DNA of 64,000 nt from Cyanodermella asteris (taxonomy: Eukaryota > Ascomycota > Lecanoromycetes > Ostropales > Stictidaceae), in contig UYJD01000002.1 in the NCBI GenBank assembly GCA_900618795.1, positions 1,141,836-1,205,835 on the forward strand. The letters run 5' to 3'. Positions 10,775-21,214 of the stretch are shown here, one piece after another (the stretch's first letter is position 1; each line of letters starts with the position of its first letter). The notes beneath the pieces are model-generated. The model saw only the letters and a program-made list of their open reading frames with translations, was not told the origin of the DNA and made no database searches. The translations under genes were made by a program, and so were the position numbers.

Positions 10775-13390
10775 ATGGCTGGTTTTTCGTATGCACAAGC
10801 TGCAAAGGGTCGCCCGCCTGTACCCACCGCTGCCACCCCGGCCAAGCAGGACCAGGGCACCGAACAGTTTTCCGCACCAGAAAGCGCATCCAGCAATCCC
10901 AAAACGTCGACAGATGCACCAGTGGCATCTGAAGCCACCCACAATGATTCTGAAGAAACATTGAAGATCGAAGACTCGACGGACTCGGCTAGCAAGGCCA
11001 CGACCGTAAAAAGTCAATCCGTCAGCAACGCATCCGGCGATGCTTCGCCAGCCATGGCTGAGTCGGCTACCACACTGGTCAAAGATGATGAGGCCAATGG
11101 GAATACGAAGGATTCCGAGTCTGCGACCTGGGAGAAGGTCTCACAAGGATCCTCCGTCGACAAGAGTACAGCCAAATCCGTCGGTGAAAGCGAGGATTCG
11201 AAAGTCACTGGATCGTGGGAGCATGTTCCGCCACCACAAGCCGTGCTCAAGGAGGCTCCATTGCCCACCGTAAATCCATGGGTGAAGCGCGCCCAGGATG
11301 CACAAAGGGTGAAGCCAATTCCCGTCGCTGCCGGGACAACTTCAATACCCAACGCCGCTGTTGACGTAAATCAGTCACGCAAGAAGGCACGCCCGTCTAT
11401 CTCGGAGACAAATGGACCAAAGCCGGGAGACAAGGCTACAAAGATGGAAGAAGGTGAGATGTCAAATACCGCTGCGCAGTTTCCGTTGTCTAACTTAATG
11501 TCAGCCACCACCCGACGCTACAAGCCTTCCAGCGAGACACGAATGGCATCCCGATTGCCGCCACCAACCTCAGATGCCATCTCATGGCCGACTCCAGACT
11601 CCGCCAAGCCTGATGAGAAGGATAAGGATAAGCCCAAGTCCCCATCGCTGGACCGCAATGAGAGTGCTGAGCAGGACAAAGAAAGGTCTGGCGGCGCCAA
11701 GAGGGGTAAGAAGCACTGGGAGCAGATCGAATTTGTCCCCACGGCCGTGTTCGCCACACCTCTTCCCACCAGTCGTCGTGGTGGCCGACCCAGCGCTCGT
11801 GGAGGCCGAGATAACGCAATGGGCCGCGGAGCTGCGAACGGGGCTGGCAATGATCGATCGCCCGACGGAGATGTACGCACACCGTCTACTGAGGCGCCAG
11901 TGGACAGAAGTAGAACTGATGCCACGCATGCGCGCGCGAACCAAACCGCGCCTCGTCAGAAACGATTGTCAGCTTCGGGGCAGACAAGACCTCGTGATTT
12001 CAGGAAAAACGATGCTGCCAGAGCAGAGGACGTGCGCCTCAATGGTCCTGAGCTCACAGACGTTCAAGAATCAGCAAATGATGTGCAAGCAGCTCAGCTC
12101 AACACCGACACCAACGGTATCGGAACTTCGCCCAGTCAGCAGGAACCTTTTGGTGACCAAATCCCCGTGAACGGCGTCGAGACTTCCAGTGGCCCCTCGT
12201 TTCAGGATGCTCGTTCCTCTCGACCGTTCCGCGAAGCTCGCGGAGATTTCGCCGGACAAGGAAGGGATTTCAGCCGTGAGAGCAACGGTATGCCTCGCGA
12301 AGGTCGCTCGGAACGCGGCGGTCGTGGTGGTCACCGTGGTCGTGGCGGCTTCAACAACGGCGCCTATTCTCATGGCTCTCCTGCTGCTAACAGCAACTAT
12401 GGTTCGGCAGGGTTCGGCAACCCGAAGCATGCTTACCACGATCGACAGGGTCAATATCCAGGCTACGGTCCAGGTCGCGAAGGAAAGCATTTCCGCTCAG
12501 GAAGTCGCTCGCAAGCGGGCGGACCATCATCAGCACGCAACTCCTTCTACCCAGGAATGTACGGAGCGGCTTACCCAGGTGCGCCTGTACCGCCAGAAAT
12601 GGCGAATGCGTACGGCATGCCTCCGACCATGCAGCAGCCATTCTATCACCCCGTCATGCCGGCACCACCACTGTTCGGTATCATCTCCGAACAAATGAAG
12701 TACTATTTCTCGCTCGAAAATCTTGTCCGGGATACCTATTTGCGGAGCAGGATGGATGACCAGGGCTTCATTCCGTTGGATTTCATGATGCCTTGGAGAA
12801 GAATGAAGATGATGACTACTGACATCAACCTGGTTCGATTTGTCTGCCAGAATGTGCCTGAGATCGAGCTCCGTCTCGACGTCAATGGAGTCGATTACAT
12901 CCGTCCTGCCCAAGGCTATGACAAGTGGATCTTGAAGCGTGAGGACCGCCTTCCGGAGGCGCGTCATGAGGGTCCAAACCTTCAGCCGAACACGCCCTTT
13001 GCACATCAGTTCCCGCCACCACCAATGTACCCGAACCAAGATCTGCCCATGCACGCCCCACAAGGCGTTCCTAAGCACAGCCGGGGCGTGAACGGCACCT
13101 CAGCTCATCAGGAGTACCAGGGTGCTCAGACGAACGGTCACACCAATGAAAGCCCAAGCCAGACTCCGCTTTCCGCCACAGTCCCCGAGTTCCAACCTGA
13201 TCCCAGTCTTCAGGGCCAAGATCCGTTTGTCGGAGGCCCGGCTCAGAACTCGAACCATATTACAAAGAACGCTGACGCCCACAAGTCTGGCCCCAATGGC
13301 GTCAAGCATTCCCCATCCCACCGTGTGGAACCTGCGCCACCAGAGACTAGTTCTGGACCAATCCTCACGTCCTTTTCCGATGCTGAGTAG
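10775..13390 (+). CDS. La-motif RNA-binding protein (LARP1/Sro9-Slf1 type)
   Basis: The start is the first in-frame ATG, giving MAGFSYAQAAKGR, a typical N-terminus for fungal La-related proteins. The open frame is 871 residues, or 854 if the candidate intron at 11454-11504 is removed. The first 500 residues are disordered and Ser/Pro/charged. An Arg-Gly-rich box (GGRGGHRGRGGFN) lies near residue 515, and a La motif (EQMKYYFSLENLVRDTYLRS to YIRPAQGYDKWILKRED) lies at about 635-725. Family knowledge: these proteins bind mRNA and the translation machinery; yeast Sro9 and Slf1 promote translation of selected mRNAs. There is no LARP1-type DM15 repeat region after the La motif, so it is closer to Sro9/Slf1 than to full LARP1. 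Confidence 0.88.
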   Translation: MAGFSYAQAAKGRPPVPTAATPAKQDQGTEQFSAPESASSNPKTSTDAPVASEATHNDSEETLKIEDSTDSASKATTVKSQSVSNASGDASPAMAESATTLVKDDEANGNTKDSESATWEKVSQGSSVDKSTAKSVGESEDSKVTGSWEHVPPPQAVLKEAPLPTVNPWVKRAQDAQRVKPIPVAAGTTSIPNAAVDVNQSRKKARPSISETNGPKPGDKATKMEEGEMSNTAAQFPLSNLMSATTRRYKPSSETRMASRLPPPTSDAISWPTPDSAKPDEKDKDKPKSPSLDRNESAEQDKERSGGAKRGKKHWEQIEFVPTAVFATPLPTSRRGGRPSARGGRDNAMGRGAANGAGNDRSPDGDVRTPSTEAPVDRSRTDATHARANQTAPRQKRLSASGQTRPRDFRKNDAARAEDVRLNGPELTDVQESANDVQAAQLNTDTNGIGTSPSQQEPFGDQIPVNGVETSSGPSFQDARSSRPFREARGDFAGQGRDFSRESNGMPREGRSERGGRGGHRGRGGFNNGAYSHGSPAANSNYGSAGFGNPKHAYHDRQGQYPGYGPGREGKHFRSGSRSQAGGPSSARNSFYPGMYGAAYPGAPVPPEMANAYGMPPTMQQPFYHPVMPAPPLFGIISEQMKYYFSLENLVRDTYLRSRMDDQGFIPLDFMMPWRRMKMMTTDINLVRFVCQNVPEIELRLDVNGVDYIRPAQGYDKWILKREDRLPEARHEGPNLQPNTPFAHQFPPPPMYPNQDLPMHAPQGVPKHSRGVNGTSAHQEYQGAQTNGHTNESPSQTPLSATVPEFQPDPSLQGQDPFVGGPAQNSNHITKNADAHKSGPNGVKHSPSHRVEPAPPETSSGPILTSFSDAE
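11454..11504 (+). other. candidate 51-nt in-frame intron inside the La-motif gene
   Basis: The segment begins gtgagatgtc, contains ctaac about 15 nt before its end and finishes tcag. Its length is 17 codons with no stop, so both spliced and unspliced mRNAs keep the frame. The 17 residues it would encode are unlike the charged sequence on either side. Confidence 0.6.
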
Positions 13391-15255
13391 ACTCAGTCCT
13401 CGAGCTTTTACCATTGTCTGGTTCCAGATCGATAGCGGCGTGTCGTTCATTTCCCTGTTGATTCGACTTGAAGGCTCATTCGATCCACCGAGTTTATACC
13501 CCTGGCCATTTCGAACCCTTCTGAAGGATATATGCCCTCGCAATACTGGCATCGTATACTCGTCCTGGATGGCCTCTCTCAATCGCAGTTTCAATGCTGT
13601 ACGCAGAGATCTTACGCCTTACGCTACAAGACTACGACGTACACGCTATTTTCGACAGACCAACATCTGATCTATCTCTGCTAGCACTGCCTATGCAGCA
13701 AGCACACATTTTTCACAGCATGCCTCAAGGACATCCTGTTTCTAATTATGAATGCAGGCCTGAAGGGCGAATAACCAGTTGGACTCTTTGAGCTATCAAA
13801 ATCAATGCTGGGCGCAACCTTCGTCTGGGAATACTGCTGACGATTGTTTGCGAATTCGAGTCTGGGTCGAACATTCTTTTGTCTCTTTGGGATCCCGAAA
13901 GGCCCTCTACGAGCACTTCCAAATCAACGGGTATCATCGACGGCATCATTCAAACTATACACGGGCAGCCGAAGGGCTTTCTAATCTTCTTGTACTTCAA
14001 AACTTTGAGTCTGGGCACGCGATGGTCGGAACATTGAAAGGCTGTTAGATCAACACTCTATCTCACCGCACGTGAGGTCAGCCGACACTGTCGCCTCGGT
14101 ATGGCGAGGTCACATCAGCGCTCAGCGTTTTCGCTGTGGTGGAAAAGCTGCTTGCAACCCTGGCTCTCCATCGATCGCTTTAGATTGTGGATACTCCACG
14201 AGCCGTACGCGATCATACCTGGCGGACATTCTTGACATCAACGTGTCAACCCTTTGTTCAAATTGCTTTTATTGATGCTGTGGGGACCTGCTGCTGCTGA
14301 ACCCCACCGAGCGGCTTACGGGTCCAATTGCGATACAACACACGACCTTCTGATTTATGGCAGCATATTGCTCCTGCACAAGAGACTTGAGCCTCTCTGT
14401 TGCACTCTTTCACAGCTGACTCGTTGATAACACGTGGAATATCGAATGGCAGATGAATGGGACTCATTGTTGCCTGGTGTGCATACGGTCTGTTTTGCAC
14501 GGTGCTTTGAAGAATAATTACTGATAGATTCGCGGACGGAGGAGGCAAAAGCCACTGGTCGGAACGAAATAATTTCGGAAAAACTGTGCATCAGCTCGAG
14601 GTCCGCAAAAGCTTTTGGCTTAACTTAGTTACAATACATTCCTTTGAACACATGCAAAGACCCTTGACAGGAGAATGATAGGAAAATTCTCCTCCGCGTT
14701 GTACGCATGGGGCCACAAGAACCTCTGCGCGAGTACGACTCTTCTTGTTTGGCTGCTCTTGACCGGCTTTGAGCCAGTGAGTCGCGAGGCGAGGCTGAAA
14801 GTGCCGTGTCTCCCTCTTCGTCATTTGATCTGGCTACAAATTTCAATAATAACGTCCCAAAATTTGCTGGTGATACTTAGGTACGAAAGACCTGTTATAT
14901 TTGTTTCTTGACGATCAGCATATCCAAGGTACATGTTGAATTCAGCGAAATCTAACGCCAATACGACAACTGGAATGGAGAAAATCTCGAATACAGCCTC
15001 CGACATCGGTTGATCAATATATCAGGAACCGGTTGCAGCAACATGGCGAGTATTAGATACGACAGATATTAACGCCACCATCAGCAAACGGATTTAAGTC
15101 TGGGTGTCAGGTACCGGAAGAAGTACCTCCGGAGATGAGTCCGCTTCGCTGACGCATCGGTCGCCACCATCAGGGTCCGAAGCCGACCTGCTCCTCACGT
15201 CCACAATCTCCCATACCCATCTTCACCTTGATACTCATCCCTTCCAATACCCAAG
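13391..15255. other. gene-free interval
   Basis: It contains the 3' flank of the La-motif gene and the promoter side of the next gene. Only short frames lacking domains are present, and none joins to another by convincing splice sites. Confidence 0.5.
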
Positions 15256-16647
15256 ATGGCGCCCTCGAGTGGGCACGTCTTGGTGCCGAAGGTACTCAAC
15301 GCAATAAGGTGTGTAGACCGCCCGCCCTTCGATTCGAACGCGCCAATGTTGCAGCCTGGCTGACTTCCTTCCAGATACGCAGTTTCACGAACAGCGCAAG
15401 CAGTTCGCGCACGCCTTGCACAGGAGAACGCCGCTTCTCAACCTGTTGCGATTCCCCTTCGGGCACGCCAATCCATCCATCCGGCCGCGGCTCTCAGACA
15501 GGCTCGTGGCCAGCACCGCAGCTTCACCACCAGCGTACGCAAGGCTATCGTCGACACCTACCCATCGCTCCGCAACACCGCGCCTCCTTCACGGGCATCG
15601 TTCCCAGTCTCTCGGACCAGCAAGCTCATTGGTCGCACTCCGAGTGCAGCAACGTTCGCCTCGACACTAAGACCCAACTTGACGGGCGGGGCTCTACCCA
15701 GGACGGCTGGCGGCTACGGCAATGTTGCGGGCAAACGCATGTTCAGTTCGGTGCCAGCTTCGCAGGCACAGGTTATCCACAACGTCAGCGCTGGAGTTCG
15801 AGCATTTTGGCTGGGTGGCCAGCGGGCACAATTCGATGGGGTCGACAGCGTTACTGGCGAGAAGCGCTTCGTTGCCGTGGGCACGAAACAGGAGAGCGCG
15901 ACTCGCAAGATGATGTCAGCTCGCTTCGGAAAGGAGGTTCGCGGGACGACCCTCGAATTCTGCGTCATCCCGGATCTTATGGCCTTTGGAAAGAGCAAGG
16001 ACAATAGAGTAGTTGGACTTGAGGATGCTGTTGCGCCTCTGGCCATGGACTTTACCCGGAATCTGGGTGCACTGGCCGCAGTTCATCGGGAGCTCAAGAA
16101 GCTGTCAGGTCTTGGCAATGTACCCATCACCGAACCAAGACCAGGATGGCTGGCAGTCAGATTTCCCGGATGTGACGGCCGTACTGTGGAGAACCTCTGT
16201 GATGAGCTCGGCATCTATCGAGGCATTGTCCGAGAAGATGATGCTTGGGCGGAAGAGCAAGCGCAGGATGTCAAAATGGCTCTCCTCTTCCCAACGGCTC
16301 CTAGTGACGCCGATGAAGAAGCGGGCGACGCCTACTTTTACCCCACACGCACAACGTCTCCACCACGCAAGACAAGCCTGGAACACACATCTTACACCGC
16401 CGACGAAACCTTGTCTCCGCTGGAAAGTCTTCATGGCTCCATTTCGGCACCACAAAGCTTTGAGCATGTCAGTCCACCAAAATCGGACGTTTCGTGGCAG
16501 CCGAATCCCTGGGTCGATGAGATCAAGTCTGCGTCAGATCACGACGAGATTGTGCACGATTCGGGAGGAGCTCGTAAGTCACAGGGTGTGGCAGATATGA
16601 ACAGCATTTACAGGTTTTTGGCCGAATGTGACGGACGATTAACCTGA
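15256..16647 (+). CDS. conserved fungal protein of unknown function, two exons
   Basis: Spliced model 15256-15308 and 15375-16647 gives 441 residues. Exon 1 encodes MAPSSGHVLVPKVLNAI. The junction restores Arg, and exon 2 stays open for its whole length. Residues about 19-135 are basic and Ala/Arg/Ser-rich (RSFTTSVRKA, GKRMFSSVPASQAQ) and could include an organellar targeting region. Residues about 140-320 form a globular alpha/beta domain (VSAGVRAFWLGG, FDGVDSVTGEKRF, LAVRFPGCDG, DVKMALLFPTAP), followed by a Ser/Pro tail ending IYRFLAECD. I recall homologues labelled casein kinase II beta 2 subunit, but the zinc-finger cysteines of CK2 beta are not there, so I would not transfer that name. 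A gtaagt near 16574 could start a 40-nt intron, but the unspliced tail looks more natural. Confidence 0.78.
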
Positions 16648-19144
16648 GCAGCCTCGACGGCACGCATGGCTTTCCTATGTTGACCCCCAGCTCTTGGCTA
16701 AGATTGTGATATCAATTTGATTCTGTTTGAATGTATTTCTGATTCAACCATCGTCTTCGTGATTTCGTTCGCTACACATGCGACTGGAACGCTAGATCTA
16801 GCACGTGTGCAATGTTTAGTCGATGCACTCTCCGGCATTTTGCGCTGACCCACGCCCTCGAAGCGAAACTTGTTAGGAGCTCGTCAATCGCAACTATGAC
16901 CCAACTATTCGTGCATCGAGAATCTTCACCCCTACACCGTTCCACTCTTCATTTTTCAACTGTGTCCCGACAATGGGGCCCGACTCTCGCGTACGCTACA
17001 TACACTCACGCTAAATGGAAGTCAAAGCACCCGCTCGATCGCCCCTCCCAAGATCGCGCCCCGAGTCCACTCCGATCCAAAAACGATATCCAAGTCCTGG
17101 ATCCCGGCTTCTGCTTCGAAGAAGGAAAAAAAAAACTATGCGAACTCAATAATTCAAGCCACGCATGGACACGACAAGCAAGCTGAGATCTCGCTGCCCT
17201 TCCACGGCAGGAACCCAACCTCAAACCTCGGCGACCGAGATTCTTCATGCAACGGCTCGGAGACTTTACACAAAGCCCCGGTAATGAGCGCGCAGCAAGA
17301 GGCAAGTACATGCAACTGCACGACTCTGGGCCCCACCACGCTTGGACTTCAGGATGGATGTCTACGTGATGTTCGTTGGACGAGGTCGTGCAAGACGGGA
17401 CCGTCGCGCGCTTGCTGCGCATTTGGGTTGAATCAAGCTTCGTCGCGAGCGAGACGTCGAGGGTTCGGCCGGGTCAGCGTCCGAGCGATGGGGAGCGGGA
17501 TGCAATGTCTGAGCAAGATCTGAGCAAGATCTGAGCATGAGCCTGAGCAAGAACCGGATCAAGCAAACGCTTATACACAAGTTCAGACCTACCGTAATTT
17601 ATAGTCTTTTCTTCTTTTATTTGCAGGACGTGTCTGTCGTCAAGCGGCTCCCCAAAGCCGCGCCCAACATACTCGTCCCGCAACTCGGAGCCCAATTCCA
17701 GGTAACTTTTCCCGCTTTTTTTTTTTCCCCTTTCAAGTCCAAAGAGTCCGTTGCTATGCATACCCCCGTCAAAAAATGAAGATTGCGCGCCGTGGTCGCA
17801 TGCATATATGTCTGTGCATGCGTTTTCAATCTGGGCCTCCTCCCTCGGGCTGGTATTGTTGGATGTACAAGTGGGTCTGGCGACCGTGCGAGCGGCTGCG
17901 GCACGCTCTGCGCACCGGCAACCGGGTGCAGATCCCGCACCACTTGGCCATTTCTGCCGGACAGAGCCTCGTGCGAAGCCTTCTTCGATTCGTGACTTTG
18001 AGCGCACAGGTCGGGGTGGGCAGAGGCTGATCTTGACGGTAGCGATGCTCAAAGAAGATGTTCAGCACTCCTGATGACGAGGTCGCGTCAGTCACGTGTG
18101 CGACGATGTTGGCTTTTCGCGGCTGCGCAGATCGTTGTAGATCATTAGCCGATCATGACGGGAGGAAAGAAATCCTCGCCTGTCATTTTCGGCCGTGAAT
18201 ACATACAGGTAAGCAGCGATATCTTCACTACAGTAGCTACATAGTACAAGGTGGTATTTAGATAACCATGTAGGCCGGCAGAGACTGCTTTCTGACTGCC
18301 TTGCGATCTACTTGATCCTCGAACTCTACCAGCGAACCGTGACAAGTTTGACGTTGTTTCGAGAGCATACAAGCTAGGCTGCAATCGTAGAAAGCCCCGC
18401 CTCGATTGACTTTGATATAGTTCAATTCTGTGCGCCGTGTATCATGACCAGCGTGTGCTTGGCCAACAAATTCGGCGCATTGGCCGTAAAGAGGGCTCGG
18501 GGGACCCAGTCATAAAATAATGTACAAATTCACGTAGTTCCATTCCCAAGCCGTCACAGCTCTCAAGTCGGTCGGGAGGCAACCGCACACGAGTCGCAAG
18601 CCTTCCACGCGGGAGGCCCACCCATGTGAAAACGAAGAATATTAAACCCCGTGGCCATCCATCAATCGATCAATCAATCAAAGAAAGAGGCGCCTCGGTG
18701 CAATAGCCGGGCGCCTTTCCATGTCCCCATGGACCGTGTGTCGTGTTCGTCGCATTTGTAAAAGCAATTTCGTAGATGTCAAAAGTATTGAAGCCAAACG
18801 CTAATGCTGGCTAGCCGTGGCAATGGGCGAAGTGAATAGTTTTCTTGTCAACTTGATGACAGCTGCTCCCAAAACCAAGTCCAAAATAACAGCAGAATAT
18901 CAGATATTACATTAGACATGGTGTAATGTAGAATTCCAGAGTGTCAGCTCCAAAGTCTGGGTCGTTAAAGAGTAGAAGTAGAGTCGAAATGTGATTCTGT
19001 TATGAATTGAAGTAGCTCGTGCATGATAGGTGTCGTCTTGCTATGCGAGTCCGATGGTCGAATGTCCGGTCGTAATCCAGGCGATATGACGAAAAGCTTC
19101 AGTGGTGCGAATGACAGAAATGAAAATGATCGCTGCACCATTCC
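16648..19144. other. gene-free interval between convergent genes
   Basis: No supported gene. It contains a short tandem repeat at 17510-17555, an ATCA-rich run at about 18658-18681 and a small GC-rich inverted repeat (GGCGCC arms at 18689-18694 and 18710-18715, 15-nt loop). A frame of 192 codons on the minus strand (17474-18052) lacks an ATG start and domains and is not called. Confidence 0.5.
17510..17555. repeat. short tandem repeat, 11-12 bp unit
   Basis: Four head-to-tail copies of TGAGCAAGATC-like units: two identical 11-mers, then two diverged 12-mers. No gene overlaps. Confidence 0.8.
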
Positions 19145-21214
19145 TCAGGTTTTGTCAGCTTTGTTCTTCATATCTTCCCACAATGTGTTGTTGAATTGAA
19201 TATCTGTTCCAGCAGTGTCGTGAAGTTTGACGCGGCCTGTCTTGACTTCAATCTCCAACTTGTCCACCTGAGCGTCCAACTTGACCTCAAGGGGTCGCGG
19301 CGCTGGTTGATGGTTTGCAAACACCCATGGCTGCTCCATGAGAAGCTGACTGCGGAGCGCGTGTTCGGCTTCGCTAGCAACGTGAGGATGAAACAGGAGC
19401 TGCTGAGGATATCCGGATTGGTGCGCTGCGGTAAATCCATACCTTTCAGGGTGACCAGGTTGAGACGGGACAATCATCGGCTGCATGATCTGATCCTGAC
19501 TCTGATACATTGTCATGGGGTTCATTTGAGCTTGCATGTGAGGCGGCATCTGAGGGAAGTTGCAGTTGGCGGGCGTGACGGGCATGCTTGGAATGCCGTG
19601 CTGTGGCGACAACTCGTGTGGGAACGTCGTCATATGTGCTGGCGCAGATTGGGGCACATTACTGGCCGGAGGCCAGCTCTGGCCATTGTACGACGCATGA
19701 GGGTGAGCGAAGCCGGAAGGGGTGGTTATAGGGGTGGTTATAGGTGTGGTTTGGAATGAGTTGCCTTGCAGGCTGCCGCTATGAAGACCGGGCGTAAAAG
19801 CAGCCGTCGAAGCACTTGGTGGCACCATGTCTGATGAGTACTCGGGTATCTGGGCAGGTGGAGGAGGGGTCATCAGAGACGTGTGCGGATACAAGCCGGT
19901 GTTCATGGGCTGGGGTGTCACTTGGGACGACAGTGCGCTTGCTTCGCTGAAGCTGGCGACTCTGGGAGAGGCCCGGTTTGAGTTTTGACCAGATTTTGCG
20001 ATGCGCGCGCCAAGTACGACATTGGATGACTTGTGTCTGCGCAAAGGCAGGTGCGGAGAGGTCGGTTTCCTCGTTGGTAGCTGAGCAACGGCGCTGCTCG
20101 AGGCAACGCGGTTCAGACCAAGGCCGAAGGGTCGTTGCGTGTTGATGCCATGCGGACCCGTCTGTTTCCGTCGCGCAGCTATGCTTGAATGATGAGGGTG
20201 AGGTGGTTTCTTGAACCTTGTCGAGTCGAGAGCTGCTAAACTTTCGCCCGACCGAGATGGCTGCAGATGTACTTTCTCTATCTCGGTTGCTAGCTCAGCA
20301 GAAGGGCGTCGACTGTCCTGAGCATATCGTATAGCATGAGACATATCCTGTACATCCGCAAGGCTGTGCGGGCTTTGCGACTGGTCGGTAGTGTTTTGAG
20401 AGAAGCTGGGTTGCATGTCTTCTGGTGGAGTGTCTTCGTTCTCCAAGCTGCTAAAAGCATCTGTAGTGTACTGCGGGGGCGACTGCAACATCTGCTCGGC
20501 TCGAGCATCGAGCTGGCTAACGTGACACGACTGGCTTGCATTATTGCCGTGCATTGCAAGTGGCTGTTTGACGACCAGAGCTTGGTCGCTGGGGCCGTAT
20601 GGCATGTGGTCCCGCGAGTCACGGCGTAGTTGTTCTGCACAGTTACCCATTGCAGTAGCTTCCGAAGTGTGGTCATCGCTAGTAACATGTTGCATGGACA
20701 TGCCGTTACGGGAATCCGCTCCATCGGCCGAGAAGGTCGCATTCATGTTGTACGGCTCGCTGTCGAAATCACCCTGGTTGTCCGACATGAACATCTTCAA
20801 CATTTCCCACTCCGGGCCCTGTATGAGGTTGGTCGGGAAAGCATCATAACCGTTTCCGGTGATCATGTCTGGTCCATACATCGAAGAATCCATGCCCGTG
20901 TCAAAGGCGAAAGCCCCATTGTGGAGGTCGCGAGTATGACTGGGATTCTCGTTGTGGTGGCTATAACGTCGGTCGATCGCTGGTGGTGAAAATGTTGCAT
21001 GGTTATGATTATTGGAAGAATTGAGCTTTGGCTCTGGAGGCTCTGCGGATGAAGAAGATGATGTAGGCGTGCGGAGACCGTGTGATGGGTGTGAGGACAT
21101 TACGTTGTGTTGGCCCGATGGTCGTGACAGGTCTGGCATATACCAACCAGCGTATCTATCCGTCTCGGTCGTTTTGAGGTCGGCATGAGCGGAGTGTGGA
21201 GGTATAACGTCCAT
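19145..21214 (-). CDS. large disordered protein of unknown function
   Basis: The open frame reaches to 21328, but the first ATG is at 21214, giving 689 residues starting MDVIPPHSAHADLK. The composition is rich in Ser, Pro, His, Gln and Met, with almost no predicted folded core. Local features include a basic patch near the middle (RFKKPPHPHHSSIAARRKQT, then LPLRRHKSSNVVLGARIAKSG), a Thr-Pro repeat (TTPITTPITTP), and a short charged C-terminal stretch (LDAQVDKLEIEVKTGRVKL) that could form a helix or a small beta motif. The basic middle resembles linkers flanking DNA-binding domains in fungal regulators, but no zinc finger, homeodomain, bZIP or bHLH is visible. A nuclear regulator is a guess. 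An upstream exon cannot be excluded. Confidence 0.65.
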   Translation of the reverse strand: MDVIPPHSAHADLKTTETDRYAGWYMPDLSRPSGQHNVMSSHPSHGLRTPTSSSSSAEPPEPKLNSSNNHNHATFSPPAIDRRYSHHNENPSHTRDLHNGAFAFDTGMDSSMYGPDMITGNGYDAFPTNLIQGPEWEMLKMFMSDNQGDFDSEPYNMNATFSADGADSRNGMSMQHVTSDDHTSEATAMGNCAEQLRRDSRDHMPYGPSDQALVVKQPLAMHGNNASQSCHVSQLDARAEQMLQSPPQYTTDAFSSLENEDTPPEDMQPSFSQNTTDQSQSPHSLADVQDMSHAIRYAQDSRRPSAELATEIEKVHLQPSRSGESLAALDSTRFKKPPHPHHSSIAARRKQTGPHGINTQRPFGLGLNRVASSSAVAQLPTRKPTSPHLPLRRHKSSNVVLGARIAKSGQNSNRASPRVASFSEASALSSQVTPQPMNTGLYPHTSLMTPPPPAQIPEYSSDMVPPSASTAAFTPGLHSGSLQGNSFQTTPITTPITTPSGFAHPHASYNGQSWPPASNVPQSAPAHMTTFPHELSPQHGIPSMPVTPANCNFPQMPPHMQAQMNPMTMYQSQDQIMQPMIVPSQPGHPERYGFTAAHQSGYPQQLLFHPHVASEAEHALRSQLLMEQPWVFANHQPAPRPLEVKLDAQVDKLEIEVKTGRVKLHDTAGTDIQFNNTLWEDMKNKADKT

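Noticed and set aside
16574-16613. possible 40-nt intron near the 3' end of the conserved unknown gene
   Set aside because: Too short for a usual fungal intron, and the unspliced ending (IYRFLAECD) looks like the natural C-terminus.
17474-18052. 192-codon minus frame
   Set aside because: No ATG at its start, low-complexity Arg/Ser composition and overlapping open frames on both strands.
18684-18718. GC-rich inverted repeat with 15-nt loop
   Set aside because: Resembles a bacterial-style terminator, but this is a fungal nuclear region; the arms are the self-palindrome GGCGCC, so pairing may be fortuitous.
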